Shown in pieces: positions 48,811 to 58,200 of a DNA stretch of 64,000 nt. A model generated the notes under the pieces. The model worked only from the letters and a program-made list of their open reading frames with translations, was not told where the DNA came from and did not search any database. Location of the stretch: positions 3,906,001 to 3,970,000 of the forward strand of contig NZ_CP101751.1 in NCBI RefSeq assembly GCF_024496085.1. The letters are read 5' to 3'. Position numbers and translations under genes: made by a program. Numbering within the stretch: the stretch's first letter is position 1; each line of letters starts with the position of its first letter. Source of the stretch: Flavobacterium cerinum (lineage in GTDB: Bacteria; Bacteroidota; Bacteroidia; Flavobacteriales; Flavobacteriaceae).

Positions 48811-48907
48811 TTTTTTAACCGTATCCGCTTTTCGTTAATAAAAAACTAAAATTTTACGTTTCCCCAACATTACCCGATCAAAACTTTAATCTCCAAAAAA
48901 TAAAACT

Positions 48908-48915
48908 TATCTTTG
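48908..48915 (+). promoter_or_regulatory. -7 box (TATCTTTG) of the Fur-family gene
   Basis: Perfect TAnnTTTG, 24 bp before the ATG at 48940. It contains an in-frame TTG at 48913, which therefore cannot be the translational start. Confidence 0.6.
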
Positions 48916-48939
48916 CGGGTATTTCATACCAAACCTACT

Positions 48940-49389
48940 ATGGAAAATAATAAAAATCAGGAAATTGTAAAAAACGTATTCACTAAATACCTGGAAGAGA
49001 AAGGGCATCGTAAAACACCCGAGCGCTATGCCATACTACAGGAAATTTACGATAGTGCCGAACATTTCGACATTGAATCGTTATACATCAAAATGAAAAA
49101 CAAAAATTACCGCGTTAGTAGGGCTACACTTTACAATACGATCGAATTATTACTGGAATGCGGTTTAGTGAGAAGACATCAGTTCGGGCAAAACCAGGCG
49201 CATTACGAAAAGTCCTATTTCGACAAACAACACGATCATATCATTATGACCGATACCGGTGAAGTAATTGAATTTTGTGATCCGCGTATTCAAACAATCA
49301 AAAAAACGATTGAGGAAATTTTCGATATCGAAATCCACAATCATTCTTTATACCTGTACGGGCAAAAAAAACAGCATAAAGAAAACTAA
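48940..49389 (+). CDS. Fur-family transcriptional regulator without structural-zinc CxxC
   Basis: A 149-residue winged-helix regulator. Start chosen at ATG 48940 because the promoter -7 box overlaps the longer frame. The DNA-binding domain is clear: [20 protein letters not shown], then [20 protein letters not shown] and [15 protein letters not shown]. The dimerisation domain has [20 protein letters not shown]. Fur and PerR normally carry two CxxC pairs for structural zinc; here the first is replaced by MTDTG and no C-terminal pair exists. The metal-sensing His/Glu set (HDH, and HNH near the end) is partly kept. It may sense iron, peroxide or zinc. It is followed by purA after 56 nt. Confidence 0.9.
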   Translation: MENNKNQEIVKNVFTKYLEEKGHRKTPERYAILQEIYDSAEHFDIESLYIKMKNKNYRVSRATLYNTIELLLECGLVRRHQFGQNQAHYEKSYFDKQHDHIIMTDTGEVIEFCDPRIQTIKKTIEEIFDIEIHNHSLYLYGQKKQHKEN

Positions 49390-49445
49390 TCAACTACGTT
49401 TACAACTAATAACTATATAAACTCATAACAACAAACAACAACAGA

Positions 49446-50717
49446 ATGACCGTAGATTTGCTACTAGGATTACAATGGGGAGACGAAGGAAAAGGAAAAA
49501 TCGTTGACGTACTCACTTCAAAATACGACATTATTGCTCGTTTTCAAGGCGGACCAAACGCCGGACACACATTAGAATTTGACGGAATCAAACACGTACT
49601 GCGAACAATTCCTTCCGGTATTTTCCACCAAAATTCAATTAATATTATCGGGAACGGTGTTGTAATTGACCCGGTTGTTTTCCAAAAAGAATTGGAAGGA
49701 CTGGAAAAATTCAACATGGATATCAAATCCCGTTTACTTATTTCAAGAAAAGCACATTTAATTTTACCGACACATCGTTTATTGGACGCCGCATCGGAAG
49801 CCTCTAAAGGGAAAGCTAAAATCGGTTCTACTCTAAAAGGAATCGGACCTACTTATATGGACAAAACCGGAAGAAACGGTATACGTGTAGGTGATATTGA
49901 GCTTGCCGATTTCAAAGAGCGTTACAGAGCTTTAGCTGATAAGCACGAAGCCATGATCTCTTTTTACGATGTAGACATGCAATACAATCTGAAAGAACTG
50001 GAAGATGAGTTTTTCACAGCAATTGAAGTATTAAAAACACTTACTTTTATTGATAGTGAAGCTTTCTTAAATCAGGCGATGAAAGACGGAAAAACCATTT
50101 TGGCAGAAGGCGCACAAGGTTCATTATTAGATATCGACTTCGGAACCTATCCGTTTGTAACTTCTTCAAACACTACTGCTGCCGGAGCCTGTACCGGTTT
50201 AGGAATCGCTCCTAACAAGGTTAAAGAAGTTTTCGGTATTTTCAAAGCATACACTACACGTGTAGGTAGCGGTCCTTTCCCAACAGAATTAGAAGACGAA
50301 ATCGGACAAACAATGGCTCGCGTTGGTAACGAATTCGGATCTGTTACCGGAAGAGCCCGTCGCTGCGGATGGTTAGACCTTGTAGCATTAAAATATGCTA
50401 TTCAGGTTAACGGTGTAACCGAATTATACATGATGAAAGGCGATGTACTTTCCGGATTCGATACACTGAAAATTTGTACCGGATATAATTACAACGGAGA
50501 AGTAATTAATCACTTACCTTATACTATCGAACCGGAAAACGTAACACCGGTTTATGTAGAGAAAAAAGGCTGGAAAGCCGATTTAACCGGAATGACATCT
50601 TACGATCAACTACCGGCGGAATTAAAAGAATACATTGAATTTATCGAAAAAGAAGTGGAAGTCCCAATCCGGGTTATTTCGGTTGGTCCGGACAGAACAC
50701 AAACGATTGTAAAATAA
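49446..50717 (+). CDS. purA: Adenylosuccinate synthetase
   Basis: Condenses IMP and aspartate, with GTP, to adenylosuccinate in AMP synthesis. 423 residues, full length. The GTP-binding loop is GLQWGDEGKGKIVD near residue 8, with GGPNAGHTLEFDGIKHVLR carrying the catalytic His of the GH pair. IMP and Mg contacts are visible in GIGPTYMDKTGRNGIRVGD and LAEGAQGSLLDIDFGTYPFV. VGSGPFPTEL and TGRARRCGWLDLVAL complete the family. It sits between the Fur-family gene and a terminator and may share the Fur-family promoter. Confidence 0.98.
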   Translation: MTVDLLLGLQWGDEGKGKIVDVLTSKYDIIARFQGGPNAGHTLEFDGIKHVLRTIPSGIFHQNSINIIGNGVVIDPVVFQKELEGLEKFNMDIKSRLLISRKAHLILPTHRLLDAASEASKGKAKIGSTLKGIGPTYMDKTGRNGIRVGDIELADFKERYRALADKHEAMISFYDVDMQYNLKELEDEFFTAIEVLKTLTFIDSEAFLNQAMKDGKTILAEGAQGSLLDIDFGTYPFVTSSNTTAAGACTGLGIAPNKVKEVFGIFKAYTTRVGSGPFPTELEDEIGQTMARVGNEFGSVTGRARRCGWLDLVALKYAIQVNGVTELYMMKGDVLSGFDTLKICTGYNYNGEVINHLPYTIEPENVTPVYVEKKGWKADLTGMTSYDQLPAELKEYIEFIEKEVEVPIRVISVGPDRTQTIVK

Positions 50718-50721
50718 TCTT

Positions 50722-50757
50722 AAAAACGCTTTCTAACGGAAGCGTTTTTTCTTTTTT
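50722..50757 (+). terminator. Rho-independent terminator after purA
   Basis: A stem of 12 bp with one G-U pair (50722-50733 with 50738-50749), 4-nt loop, T-rich tail to 50757. Confidence 0.88.
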
Positions 50758-50818
50758 AGCCTGTTTTAATTATTAATAAAATATTCTTAATTAAAAAAAC
50801 CCGTTCACAGATTTTACT

Positions 50819-50826
50819 TAAATTTG
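50819..50826 (+). promoter_or_regulatory. -7 box (TAAATTTG) of the OstA-like gene
   Basis: Perfect TAnnTTTG, 17 bp before the TTG start codon at 50844. It leaves a leader of only about ten bases. No -33 TTG at the usual distance. Confidence 0.5.
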
Positions 50827-50843
50827 GCTCAAAATTTTAGACT

Positions 50844-52502
50844 TTGAAACAATTCTTTCTTTTTCTTATAAGTTTCAGCATTTTGTGCATTACTTCGGCA
50901 ACAGCACAAGAAAAAAAAACAATTCAGATCATCCATACGGATTTCACCGATAGCAACCAACAGGAAATCCCGGGCGCTTCTATTCTAACCGGTAATGTTC
51001 AGATTGAACACGATGGCGTTTTGATCAGTTGTAATAAACTGTATTTTTTTGAAAAAGAAAACTACGCCAAAGCCTTTGGAAATGTTGTCATGAACCAAGG
51101 TGACACGATTTACATGAACAGTCGTTATGCCGAATACAACGGTAACGAAAAGTTTGCTTATGCTTCCGGTGAGGTATCGCTTCGTTCTCCGGAGTCGACT
51201 TTAACAACCGACACACTGAATTTTGACCGGAATACACAACAGGCTTTTTACAACTCTTACGGGACCATTATCAACAAAGACAACACCCTAAAAAGTAAAT
51301 CCGGAAAGTACTACCTTAACGAGAAAAAATACCAATTTCTTACCGCTGTAACCGTAACCAATCCGCAATCTGTAATTAAATCCAACCATCTGGATTTTTA
51401 CGACAATTCCGGACATGCTTATGTTTTCGGTCCGTCGACAATAACCAGTAAGGAAAATGTTATTTATACCGAACGCGGTTTTTACGATACCAAAAAAGAT
51501 ATTGCAACACTAACGAAAAACTCCACGATCAAGTACGATAACCGACTAATTAAGGGCGACAAAATATTTTACGACCGAAAGCGGGATTTTTCATCCGCTA
51601 CAGACAATGTAAAAATCACCGATACGATCAACAGAATGATCGTAAAAGGACATTATGCGGAAGTGTATAAAAAACAGGATTCCATGTTTATCACCAAAAA
51701 AGCACTGATTTCAAGCTTTGTTGAAAACGATTCTGTTTATATCCATGCAAAAAAATTACTGGTAACAGGAAAACAAGGAGCACGTATTATCCGCGGCTTT
51801 AACAATGCTCGTATTTTTAAAACCGATATGAGTGGTAAATGCGATTCCATTCATTCCGATCAGAAAAAAGGATTAACCCAGATGATCGGAAGACCGGTAC
51901 TTTGGAATAACGAAAACCAAATGACCGGAGATGTCATTCACCTTATCGGCAACAATAAAACCGAAAAACTGGACTCCTTAAAAGTACTGAATAATGCCTT
52001 TATCATACAAAAAGATACATTAGGTACCGGTTTTAACCAGGTAAAAGGTCAAGACTTATTCGGAAAATTCAAAGACAATAAACTGTCCACTGTAGATTTA
52101 GTTAAAAACACAGAGAAGATCTACTACATGTACAACGATAAAAACGAGCTGGAAATGATCGACAAAGGGGTAAGCAGTAAAATACACCTTGAACTGGAAG
52201 ACAATAAAATCCAGACCATGACAGCTCTTATCAATCCTCAAAGTGAAAGTTATCCGCCGGATCAGTTTCCCGAAAACGCACGAAAACTACGCGGTTTTAT
52301 TTGGCGTGGCGATGAGCGGATCAAATCAAAAGAAGCTATTTTCCCCGAAGAAGAGCTTGCCATTGACACAGCGATACAAAAAACAGCACTTGTAAAAGAG
52401 CTGGAGAACGAAAAGCCAATGGAAGCCAGCAAAGAAACGCTGGAATACGGGAAACCGCCAAAAAAAGAAAAAGCGAAAGCAAAAAAAAGTAAGAAAAAAT
52501 GA
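50844..52502 (+). CDS. Large OstA/LptA-like periplasmic protein
   Basis: A 552-residue exported protein. Signal peptide KQFFLFLISFSILCITSATA. TTG start: no ATG exists before the signal and the promoter box lies 17 bp upstream. The body is a long run of beta-jellyroll OstA-type repeats of about 25 residues (GASILTGNVQIEHDGVLISC, KAFGNVVMNQGDTIYMNSRY, YASGEVSLRSPESTLTTDTL), the fold that binds lipid A in LptA/LptD. It is much longer than LptA (about 185 residues) and lacks an LptD barrel. It ends in a Lys-rich tail (KKEKAKAKKSKKK). A role in LPS transport is a family inference. Its stop overlaps the aminotransferase ATG by 4 nt. Confidence 0.85.
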   Translation: MKQFFLFLISFSILCITSATAQEKKTIQIIHTDFTDSNQQEIPGASILTGNVQIEHDGVLISCNKLYFFEKENYAKAFGNVVMNQGDTIYMNSRYAEYNGNEKFAYASGEVSLRSPESTLTTDTLNFDRNTQQAFYNSYGTIINKDNTLKSKSGKYYLNEKKYQFLTAVTVTNPQSVIKSNHLDFYDNSGHAYVFGPSTITSKENVIYTERGFYDTKKDIATLTKNSTIKYDNRLIKGDKIFYDRKRDFSSATDNVKITDTINRMIVKGHYAEVYKKQDSMFITKKALISSFVENDSVYIHAKKLLVTGKQGARIIRGFNNARIFKTDMSGKCDSIHSDQKKGLTQMIGRPVLWNNENQMTGDVIHLIGNNKTEKLDSLKVLNNAFIIQKDTLGTGFNQVKGQDLFGKFKDNKLSTVDLVKNTEKIYYMYNDKNELEMIDKGVSSKIHLELEDNKIQTMTALINPQSESYPPDQFPENARKLRGFIWRGDERIKSKEAIFPEEELAIDTAIQKTALVKELENEKPMEASKETLEYGKPPKKEKAKAKKSKKK

Positions 52503-53689
52503 TTCAGGATTTCTATAAATACCAGGCACAAACTTCCCCTCACCCGTTAGCCATGGAAGTTTCTCACGCCAAAGGTTCCTATATTTACGATACAAACCAG
52601 AAAAAATACCTTGATTTTGTAGCCGGAGTTTCGGCTTGCACACTCGGCCATCAACATCCACGTGTAACCAATGCCATTAAAGACCAGTTGGACAAATATG
52701 CCCATGTTATGGTTTATGGCGAATATGCTCAGGATCCGTCGGTCGCTTTGTGTAAATTGCTGGCAGAAAACATGCCCGAAGAATTAAACAAAACCTATCT
52801 GGTTAACTCCGGAACTGAAGCCACCGAAGGTGCTTTAAAACTAGCCCGACGCGTTACCGGTAGAAGTCAGCTTATTTCCTGTTTTAATGCCTACCACGGC
52901 AATACAATGGGCTCTATGAGTGTAATGGGATTTGAAGAACGCAAACAGGTTTTCCGGCCGTTGATTCCCGATGTTGATTTTATCACATTTAACAACGAAG
53001 ACGATTTACAAAAAATAACGCATAAAACAGCCGGGATTATCCTTGAAACCATACAAGGAGGAGCCGGTTTTGTACAACCGTTTGACGGTTTTCTGAAAAA
53101 AGTACGTCAACGTTGTAATGAAGTAGGCGCTATGATGATTCTGGATGAAATACAACCCGGTTTCGGAAGAACCGGTAAGCTTTTCGGATTTCAGAATTAT
53201 GATGTCGTACCGGACATTGTAGTTATGGGTAAAGGAATGGGTGGCGGTATGCCGGTTGGCGCTTTTACCGCAAACGATAAACATATGGACTTATTGAGCC
53301 ATGATCCGAAATTAGGCCACATTACAACTTTCGGAGGTCACCCCGTAATTGCAGCGGCTTGTCTTGCCACCTTACAAGAAATTGTAGAAACAGATATAAT
53401 GGCGCAGGCACTGGAAAAAGAAAAACTTTTCCGCAAGTTACTGGTTCACCCGTTGATCACAGAAATTCGCGGTGAAGGTTTAATGCTTGCTCCTATGACA
53501 GAAAGTCCTGAAATCACCAACAAAGTAATCTTTAAATGTCAGGAAAAAGGACTGATTTTATTCTGGTTATTGTTCGAAGGACGCGCTATACGCATCACAC
53601 CTCCCTTAACCCTTTCAAATGAGGAAATTGAAGAAGGATGTGGCATTATTATTGAAGCTATGAATGAAGTAATGAACGAGATGAAATAA
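52499..53689 (+). CDS. Class III (ArgD-like) PLP aminotransferase
   Basis: A 396-residue cytoplasmic aminotransferase of the acetylornithine/ornithine/4-aminobutyrate group. Marks: FVAGVSACTLGHQHPRVTNA, LVNSGTEATEGALKLARRVT, ISCFNAYHGNTMGSMSVMGF, the cofactor Asp in MMILDEIQPGFGRTGKLFGF, and the Schiff-base Lys in VVMGKGMGGGMPVGAF. The substrate is not clear: the segment AMEVSHAKGSYIYDTNQKKY resembles ArgD-type proteins, but other arg genes are absent, so a role outside arginine synthesis is possible. Coupled by an ATGA overlap to the OstA-like gene. Confidence 0.92.
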   Translation: MIQDFYKYQAQTSPHPLAMEVSHAKGSYIYDTNQKKYLDFVAGVSACTLGHQHPRVTNAIKDQLDKYAHVMVYGEYAQDPSVALCKLLAENMPEELNKTYLVNSGTEATEGALKLARRVTGRSQLISCFNAYHGNTMGSMSVMGFEERKQVFRPLIPDVDFITFNNEDDLQKITHKTAGIILETIQGGAGFVQPFDGFLKKVRQRCNEVGAMMILDEIQPGFGRTGKLFGFQNYDVVPDIVVMGKGMGGGMPVGAFTANDKHMDLLSHDPKLGHITTFGGHPVIAAACLATLQEIVETDIMAQALEKEKLFRKLLVHPLITEIRGEGLMLAPMTESPEITNKVIFKCQEKGLILFWLLFEGRAIRITPPLTLSNEEIEEGCGIIIEAMNEVMNEMK

Positions 53690-53801
53690 TTTACAAACAG
53701 TTTAATTGTTAATTAAATTGTTCACAACATATCATCCCGATTTCTGAATAAACAACAAACCTTTCCTAATTTTAATAAGGATAATTTTAAACAAGAGGAG
53801 T

Positions 53802-55205
53802 ATGAATTTGAGTCACGAGGAAGAAGAAAACAGTTTATCCTTATCAAAGTTCGAATCAATGTTGAAAACCAACAAGGTATTCTTCTTTGACTCCGAAGAG
53901 TTTGAAGATATCATTCTTCATTATCTCGATACGGGTAAAATCAATTTAGCCAAAAAAGCACTGAAACTAGGACTGGAACAACATCCTAAATCGACCGGTT
54001 TAAAACTGGTTCAGGTTGAACTTCTGGTCTTTGATGACAAACTGGATATAGCCGAAAAATTACTGAACGATCTTTACGCTATCGAACCTACCAATGAAGA
54101 AATCTATATCCAAAAAGCCAATATTTATTCTAAAAAAGATCAACACGATAAAGCGGTAGAACTATTACAGGTTGCCTTACGCTATACCGATGATTATGCA
54201 GATGTCTATTCCTTAATCGGAATGGAATACCTGTTTATGGACAATCTGGAACTTGCCAAAGAAAACTTTATCAAATGTTTAGAAAACGACACTGAAGATC
54301 ATTCTGCTTTATATAACGTTGTATATTGTTTTGATTTTTTGGATCAGAATCAGGATGCCATTCTTTTTCTGAATAGTTTTATTGATCGCAACCCTTATAG
54401 TGAAGTCGCCTGGCATCAGTTAGGACGTCAATATTACACCGTTAAGGATTACGAACAGGCCGTTCGTGCTTTTGATTATGCTACGCTTATTGACGAAAGC
54501 TTTCTGGGTGCTTATCTGGAAAAGGCAAAAGCATTGGAAAAACTAAAAAAATATCAGGAAGCAATCGATTGCTACAATACAACAATGGAACTCGACGATC
54601 CGACGTCATTTGCATTATTGCGCATCGGAAAATGTCACGAACGATTAGGCAATACCGAGATCGCTTTGCAATTCTATCTAAAAACAGTACACGAAGATCC
54701 GTTACTGGATAAGGCATGGATTGCTATTACCGATTTTTATATCCGCCAGCGTAATTTTCAAAAAGCGTTATATTACGTCAATAAAGCTATTGGTATTGAC
54801 AATGAGAACAAGCTATACTGGAAACGTTATGGCGCCATCAACAAACAATTAAGCTTTTTTGAAGAAGCCGAATACGGTTATCGGAAAGCAGTAGAATTTG
54901 GCGATTATCAGTTGGACACCTGGTTATTTTGGGTAGACATATTACAATTCTTAGGAGAATTTGACAGTGCTGTACAAACATTATTACAAGCCTCCGAATT
55001 TTTCCCGGAAGAATATGAAATTGAATATCGTTTGGCCGGCTTATACTACATGCTTCATGATACTGAAAAAGGAAAAGTTCACCTTAGCAATGGTTTGCGA
55101 TTAAACTTTAATAATCATACATTACTAGAAGAATTATTTCCGGTGATCTGGAATCAGAAAGCAATTCGTGAACAGATCGAAAAGTACCAGAAATTAAACG
55201 AATAA
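53802..55205 (+). CDS. Cytoplasmic TPR-repeat protein
   Basis: A 467-residue protein without signal peptide or membrane helix, made almost wholly of TPR-like helical pairs: ATIYSKKD-type hairpins such as EEIYIQKANIYSKKDQHDKA, YADVYSLIGMEYLFMDNLEL and FALLRIGKCHERLGNTEIAL. I count about ten to eleven repeats between residues 40 and 450. A good Shine-Dalgarno-like GAGGAG precedes the ATG by about 4 nt, which is unusual for this genome. Partners unknown. It lies after a 112-nt gap with no recognised promoter and before aroE. Confidence 0.88.
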   Translation: MNLSHEEEENSLSLSKFESMLKTNKVFFFDSEEFEDIILHYLDTGKINLAKKALKLGLEQHPKSTGLKLVQVELLVFDDKLDIAEKLLNDLYAIEPTNEEIYIQKANIYSKKDQHDKAVELLQVALRYTDDYADVYSLIGMEYLFMDNLELAKENFIKCLENDTEDHSALYNVVYCFDFLDQNQDAILFLNSFIDRNPYSEVAWHQLGRQYYTVKDYEQAVRAFDYATLIDESFLGAYLEKAKALEKLKKYQEAIDCYNTTMELDDPTSFALLRIGKCHERLGNTEIALQFYLKTVHEDPLLDKAWIAITDFYIRQRNFQKALYYVNKAIGIDNENKLYWKRYGAINKQLSFFEEAEYGYRKAVEFGDYQLDTWLFWVDILQFLGEFDSAVQTLLQASEFFPEEYEIEYRLAGLYYMLHDTEKGKVHLSNGLRLNFNNHTLLEELFPVIWNQKAIREQIEKYQKLNE

Positions 55206-55233
55206 GCAGTATCCAAATACCATAATTTACTAT

Positions 55234-55241
55234 TATCTTTA
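55234..55241 (+). promoter_or_regulatory. Probable -7 box (TATCTTTA) of aroE
   Basis: One mismatch from TAnnTTTG, 36 bp before the aroE ATG. Confidence 0.4.
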
Positions 55242-55277
55242 CGGTTAGTTATTTATTTAATTGACCGTTTTTTTATT

Positions 55278-56030
55278 ATGAAAAAAGCAAAGAAAAGAAG
55301 ATTCGGGCTACTTGGAAAAAATATCAGCTATTCTTTCTCAAAAAAATATTTTACCGAAAAGTTTGAAAATCTTGAACTAGACAATTACAGTTACGTAAAT
55401 TTCGACATTGACACAATTGATCGTTTTTCTTCTATCTTATCAGACACAAAAAATCTGAAAGGAATGAATGTCACAATTCCGTATAAAGAAACCGTAATTC
55501 CTTTCCTTACTAAACTTTCAGGAAATGCGTCTCTTATCGGCGCTGTAAATACTATCCGGATTACTAAAAAAGGAGAAACCAAAGGATACAATACCGATTT
55601 TTACGGTTTTAAAAAGGCTTTGAAACCAATGCTTAAAAAGCATCATAAAAAAGCACTGATTTTAGGAACAGGCGGCGCAAGTAAAGCGATTGCGTATGCC
55701 TTACAAAAATTAAAAATAGAATACGATTTTGTTTCCCGGAATGCAACAGAATGCGAATTTTCCTATAGCGAGCTAACCGCTGTTGTTTTTAATGACTATC
55801 AGATCATCATCAATACCACTCCGCTAGGCACTTTTCCTAATATAAAAGATTGTCCGGATCTGGACTATTCCTTATTTACCGATAAACACATTGCATTCGA
55901 CCTTGTTTACAACCCGGAAGAAACCGAATTTTTACATCGGGCCAAATCGCATGGCGCCAAAACCAAAAACGGATATGAAATGCTCGTTTTTCAAGCCGAA
56001 AAAGCCTGGGAAATCTGGAACAAAAAATAA
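55278..56030 (+). CDS. aroE: Shikimate dehydrogenase
   Basis: NADP-dependent reduction of 3-dehydroshikimate in the aromatic amino acid pathway. 250 residues, slightly short as usual in Bacteroidetes. Substrate-binding marks: FGLLGKNISYSFSKKYFTEK with the SxS pair, the catalytic Lys in GMNVTIPYKETVIPFL, and AVNTIRITKKGETKGYNTDF with catalytic Asp in NTD. The nucleotide domain has LGTGGASKAIAYAL and the C-terminal NGYEMLVFQAEKAWEIW. Single gene with its own promoter-like box and terminator. Confidence 0.94.
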   Translation: MKKAKKRRFGLLGKNISYSFSKKYFTEKFENLELDNYSYVNFDIDTIDRFSSILSDTKNLKGMNVTIPYKETVIPFLTKLSGNASLIGAVNTIRITKKGETKGYNTDFYGFKKALKPMLKKHHKKALILGTGGASKAIAYALQKLKIEYDFVSRNATECEFSYSELTAVVFNDYQIIINTTPLGTFPNIKDCPDLDYSLFTDKHIAFDLVYNPEETEFLHRAKSHGAKTKNGYEMLVFQAEKAWEIWNKK

Positions 56031-56035
56031 AATAG

Positions 56036-56060
56036 AGACTGTTTTCGGACAGTCTTTTTC
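56036..56060 (+). terminator. Rho-independent terminator after aroE
   Basis: A 7-bp perfect stem (56036-56042 with 56049-56055), 6-nt loop, T run to 56059. Confidence 0.82.
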
Positions 56061-56224
56061 ATTTCTTTATCCTTACAAAAAGGATTAATAAGTTTATATC
56101 AAAATAGCAATAAATTCATATTTACATATCAAAAATACACATTTAATACTAATTTTCTTTTGAATTATCCATTAGCTTTTAGTATCTTTCCACTCAATTA
56201 ATGTTAAACTTAAGCATTTCAACA

Positions 56225-58117
56225 ATGTTAGAAGAAAAGAATGATAACCTGCCGGAGGCAGACGGACAGGAACAAATTAAAAGTGAAGAAACCGTTCCAA
56301 CAGCTAATCACTCGGCTATAGAAGCCATCGAAAATTCAAATGCCGAAGAAGGAGAAGATGATTCGATTTCAGAAGGACATGATATCCCGATGCTCAATTA
56401 TGAAGCCATGTCAATGGAGGAACTGGCTACAGAACTAGACAAACTGGTCTCTAATCAGAAAGTGATGTCCATTCGAAATCACGTAGAAGAAATCAGAAAA
56501 GACTTTATGGCCAAATATCATCATTTTATCGATGAGAAAAGAGATGAATACAGCCATGAGAATAACGGAGACACTACCGGCTTTGACTACCACTATCCGT
56601 TAAAAAACAAATTCGATAGCACATATAACAAATACAGAGAACTCAAAAATCAACACTTCAAGCTATTACAGAACAATCTAAAACACAATCTGGATGTTCG
56701 TCAGGCGATTATTGAGGAGTTAAAGGGGCTGATAGACAATCCGGGAGAAAGTATTCAGGAAACATTAAAAAATGTGAATGAATTACGCGATCGCTGGAAA
56801 AATGCAGGACCGATTCCGCGAGACAAATACAATCACGTATGGAATAATTTTCATTTCCATATTGAACGCTTCTATGATCACTTACATTTAGACCGTGAGG
56901 CGCGTGATTTAGACTTCAAACACAATCTGGAGCAAAAACAAAAAATCATCGCTCGTGTCGAAGAATTATTAAACGAGAGCGATATCCCTAAAGCATTTCG
57001 CGAATTACAATCGTTACATAAAATCTGGAAAGAAGAAATCGGCCCGGTATCCCGTGATCACCGTGAAGAACTATGGAACCGATTCAGCGAGTTAACCAAG
57101 CAATTGCACGACAAGCGCGAGGCATTACTTGTAAAAGCCAAAGAGAAAGAAGAAGAGAACCTAGCCAAGAAGAAAGAAATCATTGCGCAAATTGAAGCAA
57201 TTTCTAATGAAACGATCACAGCACATAGTGCCTGGCAAGGTCAGATTGAAAAAATAGAAAATCTGAGAACCGCATTCTTCCAAACCGGAAAAGTTCCATT
57301 GGAAGTAAATGAAGAAACCTGGACCGCTTTTAAAAATGCTGTACGTAATTTTAACGCACAGAAAAATGCCTTCTACAAAGACATTAAAAAAGACCAACAG
57401 GACAATCTGAATAAAAAACTGGCATTGGTTGAAAAAGCAAATGCATTAAAAGACAATGAAGATTTTAATGCTACTACTCCAATCATGAAGCAAATTCAGG
57501 AAGAATGGAAGAAAATCGGGCATGTCCCGCGCAAATATTCCGACAGTATCTGGAAAGACTTTAAAGATGCCTGCAATCATTATTTCGACAAGCTACACGC
57601 TAAACGCAATGAAGCTAACTCGGAAGAAATAGACGCCTTTGAAAAGAAAAAAGACTATCTGGAACAATTAAGAGAATTCCAGCTAACCGGAGAACACAAA
57701 GCCGATCTGGACGCCATCAAACAACATATTGAAAACTGGAAGACTTTCGGACGTGTGCCACATGCCAGACGTCATATCGAGGGCAAATTCAACAAGATTC
57801 TGGATGCTTTATTCGACAAGTTGAGTTTATCGAAAAAAGAGGCGGAAATGGTTAAATTCAATAATCGACTGGAACAACTGGCCGACAGTGATGACTCCCG
57901 AAAACTGGAAAATGAACAAATCTTTATTATGCGTAAGATTGACGAAGTTCAGGGTGAAATCTTCCAATTGGAAAACAACATCCAGTTTATCTCAAATGCC
58001 AAGGCCGATAATCCTTTTATTAAAGAAATCAATAAAAACATTGATCGTCATAAAGAAGAATTAAAAACCTGGAAAGAAAAACTAAAACAGATTCGTAGTT
58101 TAAAACAACAGGAATAA
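56225..58117 (+). CDS. DUF349-repeat coiled-coil protein
   Basis: A 630-residue hydrophilic cytoplasmic protein. An acidic N-terminal 90 residues is followed by five DUF349 repeats of about 75 residues, each with a helical lead and a W-x(n)-G-x-[VI]-P core: GPIPRDKYNHVWNNFHFHIE, GPVSRDHREELWNRFSELTK, GKVPLEVNEETWTAFKNAVR, GHVPRKYSDSIWKDFKDACN and GRVPHARRHIEGKFNKILDA. The C-terminus is coiled-coil (EQIFIMRKIDEVQGEIFQLE). A one-mismatch -7 box (TATCTTTC, 56183-56190) lies upstream, so the internal ATG at 56225 is preferred over the ATG 24 bases earlier. Function of DUF349 proteins is poorly known; a nucleic-acid role is speculative. Confidence 0.85.
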   Translation: MLEEKNDNLPEADGQEQIKSEETVPTANHSAIEAIENSNAEEGEDDSISEGHDIPMLNYEAMSMEELATELDKLVSNQKVMSIRNHVEEIRKDFMAKYHHFIDEKRDEYSHENNGDTTGFDYHYPLKNKFDSTYNKYRELKNQHFKLLQNNLKHNLDVRQAIIEELKGLIDNPGESIQETLKNVNELRDRWKNAGPIPRDKYNHVWNNFHFHIERFYDHLHLDREARDLDFKHNLEQKQKIIARVEELLNESDIPKAFRELQSLHKIWKEEIGPVSRDHREELWNRFSELTKQLHDKREALLVKAKEKEEENLAKKKEIIAQIEAISNETITAHSAWQGQIEKIENLRTAFFQTGKVPLEVNEETWTAFKNAVRNFNAQKNAFYKDIKKDQQDNLNKKLALVEKANALKDNEDFNATTPIMKQIQEEWKKIGHVPRKYSDSIWKDFKDACNHYFDKLHAKRNEANSEEIDAFEKKKDYLEQLREFQLTGEHKADLDAIKQHIENWKTFGRVPHARRHIEGKFNKILDALFDKLSLSKKEAEMVKFNNRLEQLADSDDSRKLENEQIFIMRKIDEVQGEIFQLENNIQFISNAKADNPFIKEINKNIDRHKEELKTWKEKLKQIRSLKQQE

Positions 58118-58120
58118 ATA

Positions 58121-58153
58121 AAAAAGACCGGATATTATGTCCGGTCTTTTTTT
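58121..58153 (+). terminator. Rho-independent terminator after the DUF349 gene
   Basis: A 12-bp perfect stem (58121-58132 with 58140-58151), 7-nt loop, T run. It faces the typA terminator head-on. Confidence 0.9.
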
Positions 58154-58161
58154 ATACACAC

Positions 58162-58188
58162 AAAAAAACCGCTTTAAAAGCGGTTTTT
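58162..58188 (-). terminator. Terminator after typA
   Basis: An 11-bp perfect stem (58164-58174 with 58178-58188), 3-nt loop, T run on the minus strand, just past the typA stop. Confidence 0.85.
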
Positions 58189-58200
58189 AATTTTTTATGA

